A stretch of 12,670 nt of DNA from Eubacterium sp. CAG:252 (GCA_000436535.1 FR886293.1:1-12670); one strand, 5' to 3'. Counted from the stretch's first letter, positions 1-8,649 are shown. Numbers and translations are program-made. The notes: generated from the sequence alone by a model not told the origin.

Positions 1-543
1 TGACATCCCCTTATAATGGCAGTTCACATCGCCTGTAATATCATAATGGTCTGTATATATATAATCGCCTCTTCTGTGGCTTTTAGAGCCTTTAAGACAT
101 ACTGGACCCTGTTGTGCAATATAATACGTCCAGTAAGGCATATATATACCTCTGAAGCCATCTATATACTTTTCATCCTTTAATTCTTTAGGCGCAAACA
201 ATGCATGACGCATCATCTTCTTATATTCACGTTTGCAGTCATCCTTTGTCTTGGAAAATGGAATTATATATCCCGGCTTTAACTGCTTTGAAACCCTGCT
301 TGAAAGAATAGTGGATGCACCACAGAAACTACAGAAATTGGCAGCTGTATTGTCTGTGCTTAATATTTCACCACCACACTGTGGACACTTAAACACTGTA
401 ACATCATATTCCCTGCTTTCTTCGGCATCATTTTCCTTGCTTATGGCATATGGGTCATACTGCGTACTGCAATGGTCACACTTTAACTGCTGCGATTGTA
501 TATCAAAAAACAATCTTCCGCCGCAATTTGGACACTGATACAT
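1..543 (-). CDS. Double zinc-ribbon protein, N-terminal part (runs off window)
   Basis: This open frame of 181 codons begins at the ATG at 543-541 and continues past the left edge, so the C-terminus is missing. The start is supported by a GGGAGG ribosome binding site (552-558 read on minus). Two Cys4 knuckle sets are visible: CPNC/CDHC (residues 4, 7, 22, 25) and CPQC/CSFC (53, 56, 71, 74), which is a TFIIB-type or rubredoxin-like zinc-ribbon arrangement. After them comes a region without further knuckles, with a stretch rich in Tyr and Trp near residues 130-142 (GIYMPYWTYY). Zinc ribbons of this kind may bind nucleic acid or serve as a structural module; nothing here decides between them. 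It lies 77 bases downstream of the chemotaxis-type gene on the same strand and may be its last operon partner. I do not recognise a specific function. Confidence 0.85.
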   Translation of the reverse strand, partial: MYQCPNCGGRLFFDIQSQQLKCDHCSTQYDPYAISKENDAEESREYDVTVFKCPQCGGEILSTDNTAANFCSFCGASTILSSRVSKQLKPGYIIPFSKTKDDCKREYKKMMRHALFAPKELKDEKYIDGFRGIYMPYWTYYIAQQGPVCLKGSKSHRRGDYIYTDHYDITGDVNCHYKGMS

Positions 544-620
544 ATATTAGTCCTCCCTCATATATTATGATATGATGTCAGTGTCAAATATACTCTGCCC
601 CAACATCGTATTAATTACTA

Positions 621-1256
621 CTACATCAGTGCATTCTTTGCCTTGTCTGTGATTTTTCTCTGATATGCTATCTCATTTTCAATATTTCTTGCTACCTCAT
701 TAGCAGTATATGCAGCTTCTACAACTTTATTGAGAACATTTCCTATCTCATCAGCCTTTTCCTTCTGCTGGTTAGAATTCTCATAAATGCTCTTCATTGA
801 GTCTACAGTCTTTCCAACTGACTGCTGTACCATACTGATAGTATCTGTTATTTCCTTCGATGACTTCGCTGACTGTGCAGCAAGATTTCTTACTTCACTT
901 GCTACAACTGCAAAACCTCTTCCGTGTTCTCCTGCTCTTGCAGCCTCTATTGATGCATTAAGTGAAAGGATATTTGTTCTGCTTGATATTGATGATATAA
1001 CTCCCGCAAACTGTTCAATATCCTTAGAAAGCTTCTCAAGCTCCTTTATTCTGGCTGCTGATTCCTCTGCTATCTCATTAAGCTCAGATATCATCTTAAG
1101 TATTTCTTCAACACTTGAGATACTCTCCTTTACCAGATTAAGAGATGTGTCTGATGAATTAATAACATCAAATGCGTCCTTTTCAAGCTGTTCCTGAGAT
1201 GAATCCAATCCATTAAGTATTCCTGACAGGTCGCTGACTAACTTATTATTATCCAT
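621..1256 (-). CDS. Short soluble methyl-accepting chemotaxis-type signalling protein
   Basis: The 211-residue product is almost only an MCP cytoplasmic signalling hairpin. The conserved tip is clear at residues 92-126 (SRTNILSLNASIEAARAGE, then GRGFAVVASEVRNLA), the part that contacts CheA and CheW in the family. The EAARAGE turn sits at 104-110, so the N- and C-terminal coiled-coil arms are nearly equal, about 100 residues each. There is no signal peptide, membrane segment, HAMP, PAS or other recognisable sensor domain, so it should be cytoplasmic. The ATG at 1256 is preceded by TGGAGGA (around 1263-1268 on minus). It starts 55 bases after the radA stop on the same strand and is probably co-transcribed. 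It may take its input from a partner protein or respond directly in the cytoplasm; that is inference. No che genes are in the window. Confidence 0.92.
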   Translation of the reverse strand: MDNNKLVSDLSGILNGLDSSQEQLEKDAFDVINSSDTSLNLVKESISSVEEILKMISELNEIAEESAARIKELEKLSKDIEQFAGVISSISSRTNILSLNASIEAARAGEHGRGFAVVASEVRNLAAQSAKSSKEITDTISMVQQSVGKTVDSMKSIYENSNQQKEKADEIGNVLNKVVEAAYTANEVARNIENEIAYQRKITDKAKNALM

Positions 1257-1311
1257 TGTATTCCTCCAAATGTATATTTAAAATGTCAGGGTATAAATAT
1301 CGTCCCTGTTT

Positions 1312-2688
1312 TTATATAAGATCAATCGCTTCGTTGACATTATGTATACCAATAAGATTAATTTTATCATTATTTTTAATATTTTTCAAGCATACATATG
1401 GCAATATACATGTCGTAAATCCAAGCTTTACAGCTTCATTCACTCTCTGCTGTGCCTGGGTAACTGCCCTTACCTCTCCTGAAAGTCCGACTTCACCAAA
1501 TATAACAGTCTTACTGTCTACTTCCCTGTTCTTAAAGCTGCTGACAAGCGCTATTACTATACCTAGGTCAAGTGCCGGCTCTGACACCTTTATGCCGCCA
1601 GCCACATTAAGATAGGCATCACTTGATGACATTCTCATCCCGGCACGCTTTTCAAGAACTGCCATCAGCAGATTAACCCTGTTATAATCAGTTCCTGCCG
1701 CAGTACGTCTTGGCATACCGAAGTTAGAATCGCATACAAGTGCCTGTACTTCAACCATAAGAGGCCTTGTTCCCTCGATAAGGCATACAACAACCGAGCC
1801 TGATGCTCCCTCCGGCCTTCCGTTCAGCATATATTCTGAAGGATTAGCCACTTCATTAAGACCATCCTGCTGCATTTCAAACACACCTATCTCATTGGTT
1901 GAACCAAATCTGTTCTTTACGCTTCTTAGTATTCGGTAAGAAGCATATCTGTCGCCCTCAAAGTAAAGTACTGTATCAACCATATGTTCAAGAACACGTG
2001 GTCCTGCAACCACGCCCTCCTTTGTCACATGTCCTACTATAAATATTGATATATTAAGCCCCTTTGCAAGCTGCATAAGTATAGAGGTGCTCTCTCTTAC
2101 CTGTGACACGCTTCCTGGTGCCGCTGATATTTCTTCCCTGTACATTGTCTGTATTGAGTCGATTATAACAACCTTTGGCATCTCATTTTTAAGAACACTC
2201 TCTATGATGTCAAGATTAGTTTCGCACATTATCTTAAGGTTATCACTACACTCACCTATTCTTTCTGCCCTTAGCTTTATCTGCCTTAATGACTCTTCGC
2301 CTGAAATATACAGCACCTTATCACCTGCATCCGACAGATAGTAGCACATCTGCAGAAGAAGTGTCGACTTTCCTATACCTGGGTCACCGCCTACAAGAAC
2401 AAGCGACCCCTGTACAATTCCTCCGCCTAATACTCTGTCAAGCTCACCTATTCCTGTGAGTGTTCTCTCTTTTTCTTCTGAATTAATCTCTTTCAGGCTT
2501 ACAGGATGGCTGCCCTCCGCCCTTATATCCTTTCTTACAGCCGCCACGCCTTTAGTCTGTGTCTTTGAAGCCACTGGCTCCTCTACAAGCGTATTCCACG
2601 CCTTGCAGGCAGGACACTGTCCGAACCATTTGGCAGACTCATATCCACATTCGCTGCAAAAAAATGCTGTATTTTTACCTTTTGCCAC
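1312..2688 (-). CDS. radA: DNA repair protein RadA (Sms)
   Basis: RadA is a RecA-like, DnaB-type ATPase that promotes branch migration during recombinational repair and natural transformation. The 458-residue protein has the full family layout and length: an N-terminal Cys4 zinc finger (C11, C14, C25, C28), a Walker A motif GDPGIGKST at 101-109, a Walker B strand VVIID at 173-177, the RadA signature KNRFG at 258-262, and a C-terminal Lon-like domain from about 290 to the end. The start codon is GTG (2688-2686), chosen because an AAGGAGG site lies five bases upstream (2700-2694) and the protein then begins MAKGKN, as in other RadA proteins. A terminator separates it from the upstream 137-residue gene, so it probably has its own promoter, but I found no convincing -35/-10 pair in 2701-2775. 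No truncation or lost motif is seen. Confidence 0.98.
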   Translation of the reverse strand: MAKGKNTAFFCSECGYESAKWFGQCPACKAWNTLVEEPVASKTQTKGVAAVRKDIRAEGSHPVSLKEINSEEKERTLTGIGELDRVLGGGIVQGSLVLVGGDPGIGKSTLLLQMCYYLSDAGDKVLYISGEESLRQIKLRAERIGECSDNLKIMCETNLDIIESVLKNEMPKVVIIDSIQTMYREEISAAPGSVSQVRESTSILMQLAKGLNISIFIVGHVTKEGVVAGPRVLEHMVDTVLYFEGDRYASYRILRSVKNRFGSTNEIGVFEMQQDGLNEVANPSEYMLNGRPEGASGSVVVCLIEGTRPLMVEVQALVCDSNFGMPRRTAAGTDYNRVNLLMAVLEKRAGMRMSSSDAYLNVAGGIKVSEPALDLGIVIALVSSFKNREVDSKTVIFGEVGLSGEVRAVTQAQQRVNEAVKLGFTTCILPYVCLKNIKNNDKINLIGIHNVNEAIDLI

Positions 2689-2775
2689 ATTTTCCTCCTT
2701 GTGAACATATTTACATATAAAGATGACTGTACGGCATCATATCATGATACTCATACCTTAATCATCATAATATAT

Positions 2776-2828
2776 GAAAAATGCTGCACCCGCATCTGTC
2801 AGTCAATGACTTTATGCAAGGTGCAGCA
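2776..2828 (-). terminator. Intrinsic terminator after the 137-residue gene
   Basis: A perfect 9-bp inverted repeat (TGCTGCACC at 2782-2790 with GGTGCAGCA at 2820-2828) is extended inward by GCAT/ATGC (2792-2795 with 2814-2817). On the minus strand the hairpin is followed directly by TTTTTC (2781-2776). No T run follows on the plus strand, so it acts on minus transcripts, 43 bases after the stop codon of the 137-residue gene and upstream of radA. Confidence 0.88.
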
Positions 2829-2871
2829 CCTTATAGTTATCATCTTATTACTATATCGCTTAAAGCTGTAG

Positions 2872-3285
2872 CTACGCTTTAACCACTTCGATTCCTACCG
2901 TCTTTCCTTCTTCAAGGCTTACTGAAAGAACTATCTTGCCACCCATATTAGTAGCCATGCTTCCTTCAAATGCACCATCAATACTTACATTGTATGAAGC
3001 TCCTTCTTCAAGCTCGACTGTAATCTGTGCATCTTCACTTCCTTCAACCTTGAAAGATAAACCTGTATCTGTTGCCTTAAAGTTCATAACTGCTGTTCCT
3101 GGTACTGATTCATATACAAATGAACCATTACGCTCAAGCTTAGTTATCTCCTTGAAAGTCTTAACCTTATAAGTATCTCCACAATGTTCGAAATCTGATA
3201 ACTTAGACTTAGTATCCAGCTTATAATTACCAAAGCTAAGAGTTCCATCCTGTTCTGAACGAATTAACTCATTAATTACTGGCAT
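2872..3285 (-). CDS. Small beta-rich protein of unknown function
   Basis: The 137-residue product begins MPVINELIRSEQDGTLSFGNY at an ATG with a good CAGGAGGA site (around 3299-3293 on minus). It lacks a signal peptide and membrane segments and has one Cys (near residue 35). The C-terminal half alternates hydrophobic and charged residues with Gly turns (for example VELEEGASYNVSIDG and GGKIVLSVSLEEGKTVGIEV), which suggests a beta-sandwich or beta-barrel fold. I recall similar short proteins in Lachnospiraceae carrying the automatic label 'endosialidase', but I see no catalytic motif that would support that activity, so no function is assigned. It stands alone between clpC and radA, with a promoter region at 3370-3434 and a strong terminator at 2776-2828, so it is probably a single-gene transcript. 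Confidence 0.88.
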   Translation of the reverse strand: MPVINELIRSEQDGTLSFGNYKLDTKSKLSDFEHCGDTYKVKTFKEITKLERNGSFVYESVPGTAVMNFKATDTGLSFKVEGSEDAQITVELEEGASYNVSIDGAFEGSMATNMGGKIVLSVSLEEGKTVGIEVVKA

Positions 3286-3377
3286 ATTATTGTCCTCCTG
3301 CGTTTTTTACGATTTTATTATATTCCAGAAATATGCCTTAAATATACCTCTGAAACATAACATTTATTCATATCTTG

Positions 3378-3431
3378 ATTATACATCAAATTGTATAAAA
3401 GTGCTAGTATTTTACTAGTATTGTTTGTCAA
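3378..3431 (-). promoter_or_regulatory. Promoter region of the 137-residue gene
   Basis: On the minus strand a perfect TTGACA lies at 3431-3426. The hexamers downstream are TACTAG (16 bases on, weak) and a perfect TATAAT at 3383-3378. The TATAAT is too far from TTGACA to pair with it, and its own -35 at 17 bases (TAGCAC) is poor. Which combination is used cannot be settled by eye. A short perfect dyad at 3404-3418 lies between the two elements. Confidence 0.45.
3404..3418. repeat. Perfect inverted repeat in the promoter region
   Basis: CTAGTA and TACTAG form six-base arms around a TTT centre. The dyad lies just downstream of the TTGACA hexamer and overlaps the place where a -10 element would fall. 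It could be an operator half-site pair. It is too AT-rich and lacks a T run immediately after it, so it is a poor clpC terminator. Confidence 0.5.
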
Positions 3432-3434
3432 TTT

Positions 3435-5897
3435 TTATCTGTTATGACCTCTTTTTAAGACAAAATCAAGTTTTTTGTCTTTAACTGTAACAAGCACCTT
3501 ATTGCCTGCCTTTATCTTACCTTCAAGAATTCTTTCAGCAAGCTCATCTTCTATCTCATTCTGGATAGTTCTTCTTAACGGACGTGCGCCATACTTGGCA
3601 TCATAGCCCTTATCAACTATATAAGCCTTTGCCTCATCATCAAGCTCGACTGAAAGCTTCATCTGCTCCATAATCCTGTCATTGACAGTCTTCATCATAA
3701 TATCTACTATCTGGCCTATCTGCTCCTTCTTAAGCATATGGAATACAATTATGTCATCAATACGGTTAATGAATTCAGGCTTAAATATTCTCTTAACCTC
3801 ATCCATAACCTTGCTCTTCATATTGTCGTGAACCTGCTCATCTGTTGAAGATGAAGCAAAACCTAACGACTTAGGTGCAACTATATTCTCGGCACCTGCA
3901 TTGGAAGTCATAATGATTACTGTATTCTTAAAGTCGACAACCCTGCCTGTTGAGTCTGTTATATGTCCGTCATCAAGCACCTGTAAAAGCACATTAAACA
4001 CATCAGGATGTGCCTTCTCCACCTCATCAAAAAGTACTACTGAGTATGGGTTTCTTCTCACCTTTTCGCTTAACTGTCCGCCCTCATCGTATCCTACATA
4101 TCCCGGAGGTGAACCTATAAGCTTGGATACCGTATGCTTTTCCATATACTCAGACATATCAACTCTTATAAGTGAGTTATCCGTTCCAAACATAGCATCT
4201 GCAAGAGCCTTTGAAAGTTCTGTCTTACCAACACCTGTAGGACCTAAGAAAAGGAATGAACCTATTGGTCTGTTAGGGTCTTTAAGTCCTACCCTTCCAC
4301 GTCTGATAGCCTTTGCAACAGCACTGACAGCCTCATCCTGTCCTATAACCCTGTTGTGAAGTGTATTTTCAAGATTGATAAGCTTCTCAGATTCTGCCTC
4401 TGCTATCTTGGCAACAGGTATCTTTGTCCACATAGCAACAGTCTTGGCGATGATATCATCATCAACTACTAAGTCTGTTGTATCCATCTGTTCTCTCCAC
4501 TTATCCTTTAACTTCTCAAGTCTTGCCTTCTTTCTTGTCTGCTGCTTCTTGATGTCTGAAGCTTCTTCATATCTTTCTTCTTTTATCGCAGTTTCCTTCT
4601 CTACTGAAAGCTCATCTATCTGTACCTCAAGCTTCTTAATATCCTTTGGCACTGCATAAGCATCAAGCCTTGTCCTTGATGATGCCTCATCGATAAGGTC
4701 GATTGCCTTATCTGGAAGAAATCTGTCGTTGATGTATCTTTTAGAAAGCTTGACTGCTGTCTTAACAGCCTCATCTGTTATCTTAACCTTATGGTGTTCC
4801 TCATACTTTTCCTTAAGACCCATAAGAATATCAACTGCCTCTTCCTCTGTAGGCTCTTCAACCTTAACCGGCTGAAATCTTCTTTCAAGGGCAGCATCCT
4901 TTTCTATATGTTTTCTGTACTCTTCAAGTGTTGTAGCACCTATAAGCTGTATCTCACCTCTTGCCAAAGATGGCTTTAATATATTAGAAGCATCGATAGC
5001 ACCCTCTGCGCCACCAGCACCTATGATTGTGTGAATTTCGTCCAAGAAAAGAATTACGTTACCTGCATTTTTAACTTCTGCAATAACTCTCTTTATTCTT
5101 TCCTCAAACTCTCCTCTATACTTAGAACCAGCTACCATACCTGATAAATCAAGTGTTACAAGTCTTTTATCCTTTATAGTTTCAGGAACCTCTCCCTCTA
5201 CTATACGGAGTGCAAGTCCTTCAACAACTGCTGTCTTACCAACACCAGGCTCGCCTATAAGGCATGGGTTGTTTTTGGTCCTTCTTGAAAGTATCTGGAT
5301 AACTCTCTGTATTTCCTGCTCTCTTCCTATAACCGGGTCAAGCTTCTTTTCCCTTGCGAGTGCTGTCAGGTCACGGCTGTACTGGTCAAGCATGGCAGTT
5401 GCCTTCTTATCCTTCTGCTTTATACGTCCGTTCTGGAAGTCCTCTCTTAATCGTGAAACATCTTCTCCCATACCTTCAAGAAGTTCTGTATATATTTTCT
5501 TTACAGATACTCCCATTGTATTAAGAAGTCTTGATGCCACACTGTCTGTTTCCTTAAGCATAGCTATTAGAATATGCTCTGTTCCTATACTGTCAGCCTT
5601 AAATCTGGCTGCTTCATTGGCTGCACCGACAAGAATTTTCTTAACTCTTGGAGTATATGCGGCCGGTTCTTTAACACTTACTGCACAGTCTGGTGCAATA
5701 AGCTGATATATAAGATTAAGTACTTTGTTCTCTGTAACATCATTGTTAAGAAGAACCCTGCCTGCAAGGCAGTCCTCAACCTGAATAAGTCCAAGCAGGA
5801 GATGTTCTGAACCTATATAACAATGTCCGTTGACTTCTGCCGCAAATGCAGCCTGTTCAAGGACTTTTCTTGCCTGCTCTGTGAATTTATTCTGCAT
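3435..5897 (-). CDS. clpC: ClpC-type AAA+ unfoldase of the ClpCP protease
   Basis: ClpC unfolds substrates and feeds them into the ClpP peptidase chamber in the cytoplasm. The 820-residue protein has the usual family length and order: a double N-terminal Clp repeat domain (about 1-145), AAA-1 with Walker A GEPGVGKT (215-222) and Walker B VILFLDE (281-287), a UVR motif/middle domain (about 420-460, EERYEEASDIKKQQ), and AAA-2 with Walker A GPTGVGKT (552-559) and Walker B VVLFDE (620-625). A ClpP-docking tripeptide LGF is seen at 678-680. The middle domain and LGF loop separate it from ClpB, which does not dock ClpP. The ATG is preceded by GAGAGGAAAG. It starts 42 bases after the flippase stop without a terminator between, so it probably shares that operon. 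The usual upstream partners ctsR, mcsA and mcsB are absent here, and I saw no CtsR-type repeat in the 42-base gap. Confidence 0.97.
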   Translation of the reverse strand: MQNKFTEQARKVLEQAAFAAEVNGHCYIGSEHLLLGLIQVEDCLAGRVLLNNDVTENKVLNLIYQLIAPDCAVSVKEPAAYTPRVKKILVGAANEAARFKADSIGTEHILIAMLKETDSVASRLLNTMGVSVKKIYTELLEGMGEDVSRLREDFQNGRIKQKDKKATAMLDQYSRDLTALAREKKLDPVIGREQEIQRVIQILSRRTKNNPCLIGEPGVGKTAVVEGLALRIVEGEVPETIKDKRLVTLDLSGMVAGSKYRGEFEERIKRVIAEVKNAGNVILFLDEIHTIIGAGGAEGAIDASNILKPSLARGEIQLIGATTLEEYRKHIEKDAALERRFQPVKVEEPTEEEAVDILMGLKEKYEEHHKVKITDEAVKTAVKLSKRYINDRFLPDKAIDLIDEASSRTRLDAYAVPKDIKKLEVQIDELSVEKETAIKEERYEEASDIKKQQTRKKARLEKLKDKWREQMDTTDLVVDDDIIAKTVAMWTKIPVAKIAEAESEKLINLENTLHNRVIGQDEAVSAVAKAIRRGRVGLKDPNRPIGSFLFLGPTGVGKTELSKALADAMFGTDNSLIRVDMSEYMEKHTVSKLIGSPPGYVGYDEGGQLSEKVRRNPYSVVLFDEVEKAHPDVFNVLLQVLDDGHITDSTGRVVDFKNTVIIMTSNAGAENIVAPKSLGFASSSTDEQVHDNMKSKVMDEVKRIFKPEFINRIDDIIVFHMLKKEQIGQIVDIMMKTVNDRIMEQMKLSVELDDEAKAYIVDKGYDAKYGARPLRRTIQNEIEDELAERILEGKIKAGNKVLVTVKDKKLDFVLKRGHNR

Positions 5898-5939
5898 GTT
5901 CTTTCCTCTCTTTCTGATAATCTATTCTATTTAGTCAGT

Positions 5940-7520
5940 TCACAGGTTCAAAAGCCTTATCGTTTTTGTTATGAACATATATGGCACAAAGTAAGTTATA
6001 AGTGCAACAACAAGTGCTATCACCACTGAAACTGCATTAGATGATGTAACATTATACATCACATTGTATGATAATAATGTGCATACACCCATAAATGCTG
6101 AACATATGACTGGTTTTGAAAACACCTTCATAACCGGAAGCCTGTAACCCTCTTCCATGTAAAGAGTCCTAAGATTTAATACAAATATAATAACAGGGAA
6201 TGAAGCATTGCCTATTACAAGCGCATATATTCCAAGATTAGTTGTACATAATAATATAACAACAAGCACAATATGAACAACAAGTGATATAAATGAGTGA
6301 ACCATAGGTGCCTTCATTCTGTCAACTGCCTGAAGCGCTGAGCTTGTCACAGTCGAAAGTGTATAGAATACTATCGCAATAGCACCTATCTTTAACATCA
6401 TACCACCCTGTACGCTGTCATACCTTGCAAACAAAAGCTTGATGATAGGCTCACCTATAACAAATAAACCTATGAAGGAAGGCACAGCAACGAACATATT
6501 AGTCTTTAATGTCTTAGTAAGCTTTGAGTATACACCCTCCTGCTCACCATTCGTATAAGAGGCAACTATACTTGGAAGCATAGAAGCTGAAAGCGCTGTC
6601 GCTATACCCTGCGGAATACTGATAAGCAGTGTATAACTTGAACTGAAATTTCCTAAATCCCTTGTGATATTAGATGACACACCTCTTGTCATCATAATAT
6701 TACTAAACATCACATCATCTAAAAGAGCACTTATCTGATAAAATGTCTGACTCAAGATAATAGGCAGCATAGTCATAAGAATTGTCTTATATATATACTG
6801 ATTAGTATCTCTCCAATTCGAGCTATTATCCCTTACAACCATCTTCATAAACTTAGGACGATACAGTATATAAAGAAATACGAAAAACACAAGAGCTGTG
6901 AGTGCTCCCATTGCCGTACCAAGTGTACTTCCTGCTGCACCATATGCTGAGGCATTGTTAGCTGTGGCATATGCCTTAATAAGCATATAACCTGCCACAA
7001 TACTTACAACAGCATTGACTATCTGCTCGATTATCTGCGACACAGCTGTCGGTATCATAGTTCCCTGCCCCTGAAAGAAGCCTCTTAAGACACCCAGTAT
7101 GGCAACAAGAAATATAGTCGGTGCAAGAACTCTTAAAGGTATCGCAAGTCCGGGAATTCCCCCACCATATACTACATTTTCAATAAAATCTGCACCAAAG
7201 AATACAAGAAGTGCAGCCACACCGCCGGTAACTGTACCTACGATAAGTGAACACTTAAGTATCTTTACAGCACTCTTGTACCTCTTCTTTACAAATCTTG
7301 CTGATATAAGCTTGGAAACAGCCATTGGAAGACCATACGAAGACAGCACAAGCATAATATTGTATACATTAAACGCCGTTCCGTATATTCCATTACCTTC
7401 ACTTCCAATAATATTCAATACTGGAATTCTATATACCATTCCTATTATTCTTACAAATATTCCAGCCATAGCAAGTATGGAACCCTGAAGAATAAAATTA
7501 CGTTTATTTTTAGATGACAT
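5940..7520 (-). CDS. SpoVB/MurJ-type lipid-linked saccharide flippase (MOP superfamily)
   Basis: The 526-residue protein is hydrophobic throughout, with about 14 predicted membrane segments, matching the length and style of the SpoVB/YtgP/MurJ branch of the MOP exporter superfamily. The N-terminus is typical: a first helix ending in FVRIIGMVYRIP (about 22-33), then GSEGNGIYGTAF (39-50) and SSYGLPMAVSKLISA (60-74). Members move undecaprenyl-linked precursors of peptidoglycan or other glycans across the membrane. Whether this one handles lipid II, a spore-cortex precursor or another glycan cannot be told from sequence. Its AAGAGGAT ribosome binding site (around 7534-7527 on minus) overlaps the stop codon of the upstream gene, and the gap is only 12 bases, so the two are probably translationally coupled. 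The neighbouring glycosyltransferase and glycosidase favour a role in envelope glycan assembly. Confidence 0.92.
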   Translation of the reverse strand: MSSKNKRNFILQGSILAMAGIFVRIIGMVYRIPVLNIIGSEGNGIYGTAFNVYNIMLVLSSYGLPMAVSKLISARFVKKRYKSAVKILKCSLIVGTVTGGVAALLVFFGADFIENVVYGGGIPGLAIPLRVLAPTIFLVAILGVLRGFFQGQGTMIPTAVSQIIEQIVNAVVSIVAGYMLIKAYATANNASAYGAAGSTLGTAMGALTALVFFVFLYILYRPKFMKMVVRDNSSNWRDTNQYIYKTILMTMLPIILSQTFYQISALLDDVMFSNIMMTRGVSSNITRDLGNFSSSYTLLISIPQGIATALSASMLPSIVASYTNGEQEGVYSKLTKTLKTNMFVAVPSFIGLFVIGEPIIKLLFARYDSVQGGMMLKIGAIAIVFYTLSTVTSSALQAVDRMKAPMVHSFISLVVHIVLVVILLCTTNLGIYALVIGNASFPVIIFVLNLRTLYMEEGYRLPVMKVFSKPVICSAFMGVCTLLSYNVMYNVTSSNAVSVVIALVVALITYFVPYMFITKTIRLLNL

Positions 7521-7532
7521 AGTATAATCCTC

Positions 7533-8630
7533 TTATCTAATCTTAAAGTCCGCTAACATCCACTCACTATCCTGCTTAACGAATATGTAAGTCAATGCAA
7601 TATCATAAGTCGTGCTTCCTGACGACCATTTTACGTTAAGCTTGTAATCAACATCACAAGAATAACAGTCATCAGAATACTTTCTGAAGTTACTTACACT
7701 TTCATCTGCTGTATCGTATGTAAATGTTCTTCCTATAAGATACACATCTATAGCTGGTATATCACTCATATACTCTCTAGCCGTACCTATCATATAACTT
7801 GACAAAGTTTTAAGACTTCCTCTGTTAATCATATACTTTCCGTAATCTTCAGCTATAAGAAGTATATGCGGAGTTTCCTCCTCCAACAGTGACTCATCAC
7901 CTGGATAATATGCAACATATCCGCTCTTTTCAAGTTCTGTTTCAAGTTCCTTATCACCTGAGTATACCTTAACCTGTGGTGCTGCAAACAGTCCGCTAAT
8001 CTCATACACTTCATTGAGTGGTACATTTACGTAATCACCTATATGCTTACATAAATCAACCTCGCTCTCACCAGTTATATAACTTTCAGACACACTTACA
8101 CCATTAAGTTCAACCCTGCTTCCCTTAGGAACCATTACATTAACAGCGTGATTATCCTTTGCATTTACATTAAAATCAATAGAAGATATCTTCCATTCTG
8201 TAAACTTATGCATATTCTTTTTGCTCTCATCAAGACTTACACTGGCTATCTTATCGTTATCTGCATATAATACATATACAGGCTTGCTCTCTGAATACTC
8301 GCCAGCCTTTTTCTTATAACTTATCTGCTTTCCAGTAAATATATCATTAAAATAATCTGTTACTATCTGTTGTGTTTCAAACTCACTAAGAAGCCCACAC
8401 TTATCAATCCACTCTCCTACATCACCTTTTTCAATGTGTGTTACAAGTGTATCCATAGTATTAGCAGGACGTCCTGACTCATAATCCTTAAGGAAGCTAT
8501 GCAGTAATACCAGCCCTAGAGCAATTAATACAACAAGCACAGCTGCATATATTATAAGAAATCTCTTAAAAGCCGACAGCTTTTTAAAGAAATTGTTATT
8601 ATTATTAGCTTTATTATTCATATCTGGCAT
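7533..8630 (-). CDS. Membrane-anchored extracytoplasmic protein with two probable NTF2-like domains
   Basis: I do not recognise this 365-residue protein by name. It has a short Asn-rich cytoplasmic N-terminus, one membrane segment at about 24-45 and a large extracytoplasmic part. The region at 55-155 (ending FTEWKISSIDF) and the C-terminal region at 265-365 (ending DSEWMLADFKIR) both have the pattern of NTF2-like folds: amphipathic helices, then strands ending in a conserved Trp. Between them, at about 165-225, is a small beta domain of the kind VPKGSRVELNGVSV followed by YEISGLF, resembling the linker domains of TcaA-like membrane proteins. This points to a cell-wall-facing binding or scaffold role rather than an enzyme, but the fold calls come from pattern only. 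The ATG has TGGAGA five bases upstream; the second Met (residue 4) is a less well placed alternative. It starts 19 bases after the glycosidase stop. Confidence 0.88.
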   Translation of the reverse strand: MPDMNNKANNNNNFFKKLSAFKRFLIIYAAVLVVLIALGLVLLHSFLKDYESGRPANTMDTLVTHIEKGDVGEWIDKCGLLSEFETQQIVTDYFNDIFTGKQISYKKKAGEYSESKPVYVLYADNDKIASVSLDESKKNMHKFTEWKISSIDFNVNAKDNHAVNVMVPKGSRVELNGVSVSESYITGESEVDLCKHIGDYVNVPLNEVYEISGLFAAPQVKVYSGDKELETELEKSGYVAYYPGDESLLEEETPHILLIAEDYGKYMINRGSLKTLSSYMIGTAREYMSDIPAIDVYLIGRTFTYDTADESVSNFRKYSDDCYSCDVDYKLNVKWSSGSTTYDIALTYIFVKQDSEWMLADFKIR

Positions 8631-8649
8631 ATAATCTCCATTTCCATCC

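Noticed and set aside
2740..2749. TATCATGATA palindrome upstream of radA
   Set aside because: Ten bases of AT-rich symmetry in an AT-rich gap are not significant without conservation, and no promoter pair fits around it.
3901..4359. 152-codon plus-strand frame inside clpC
   Set aside because: It lies fully within a well conserved gene on the other strand, has no ribosome binding site and no recognisable content.
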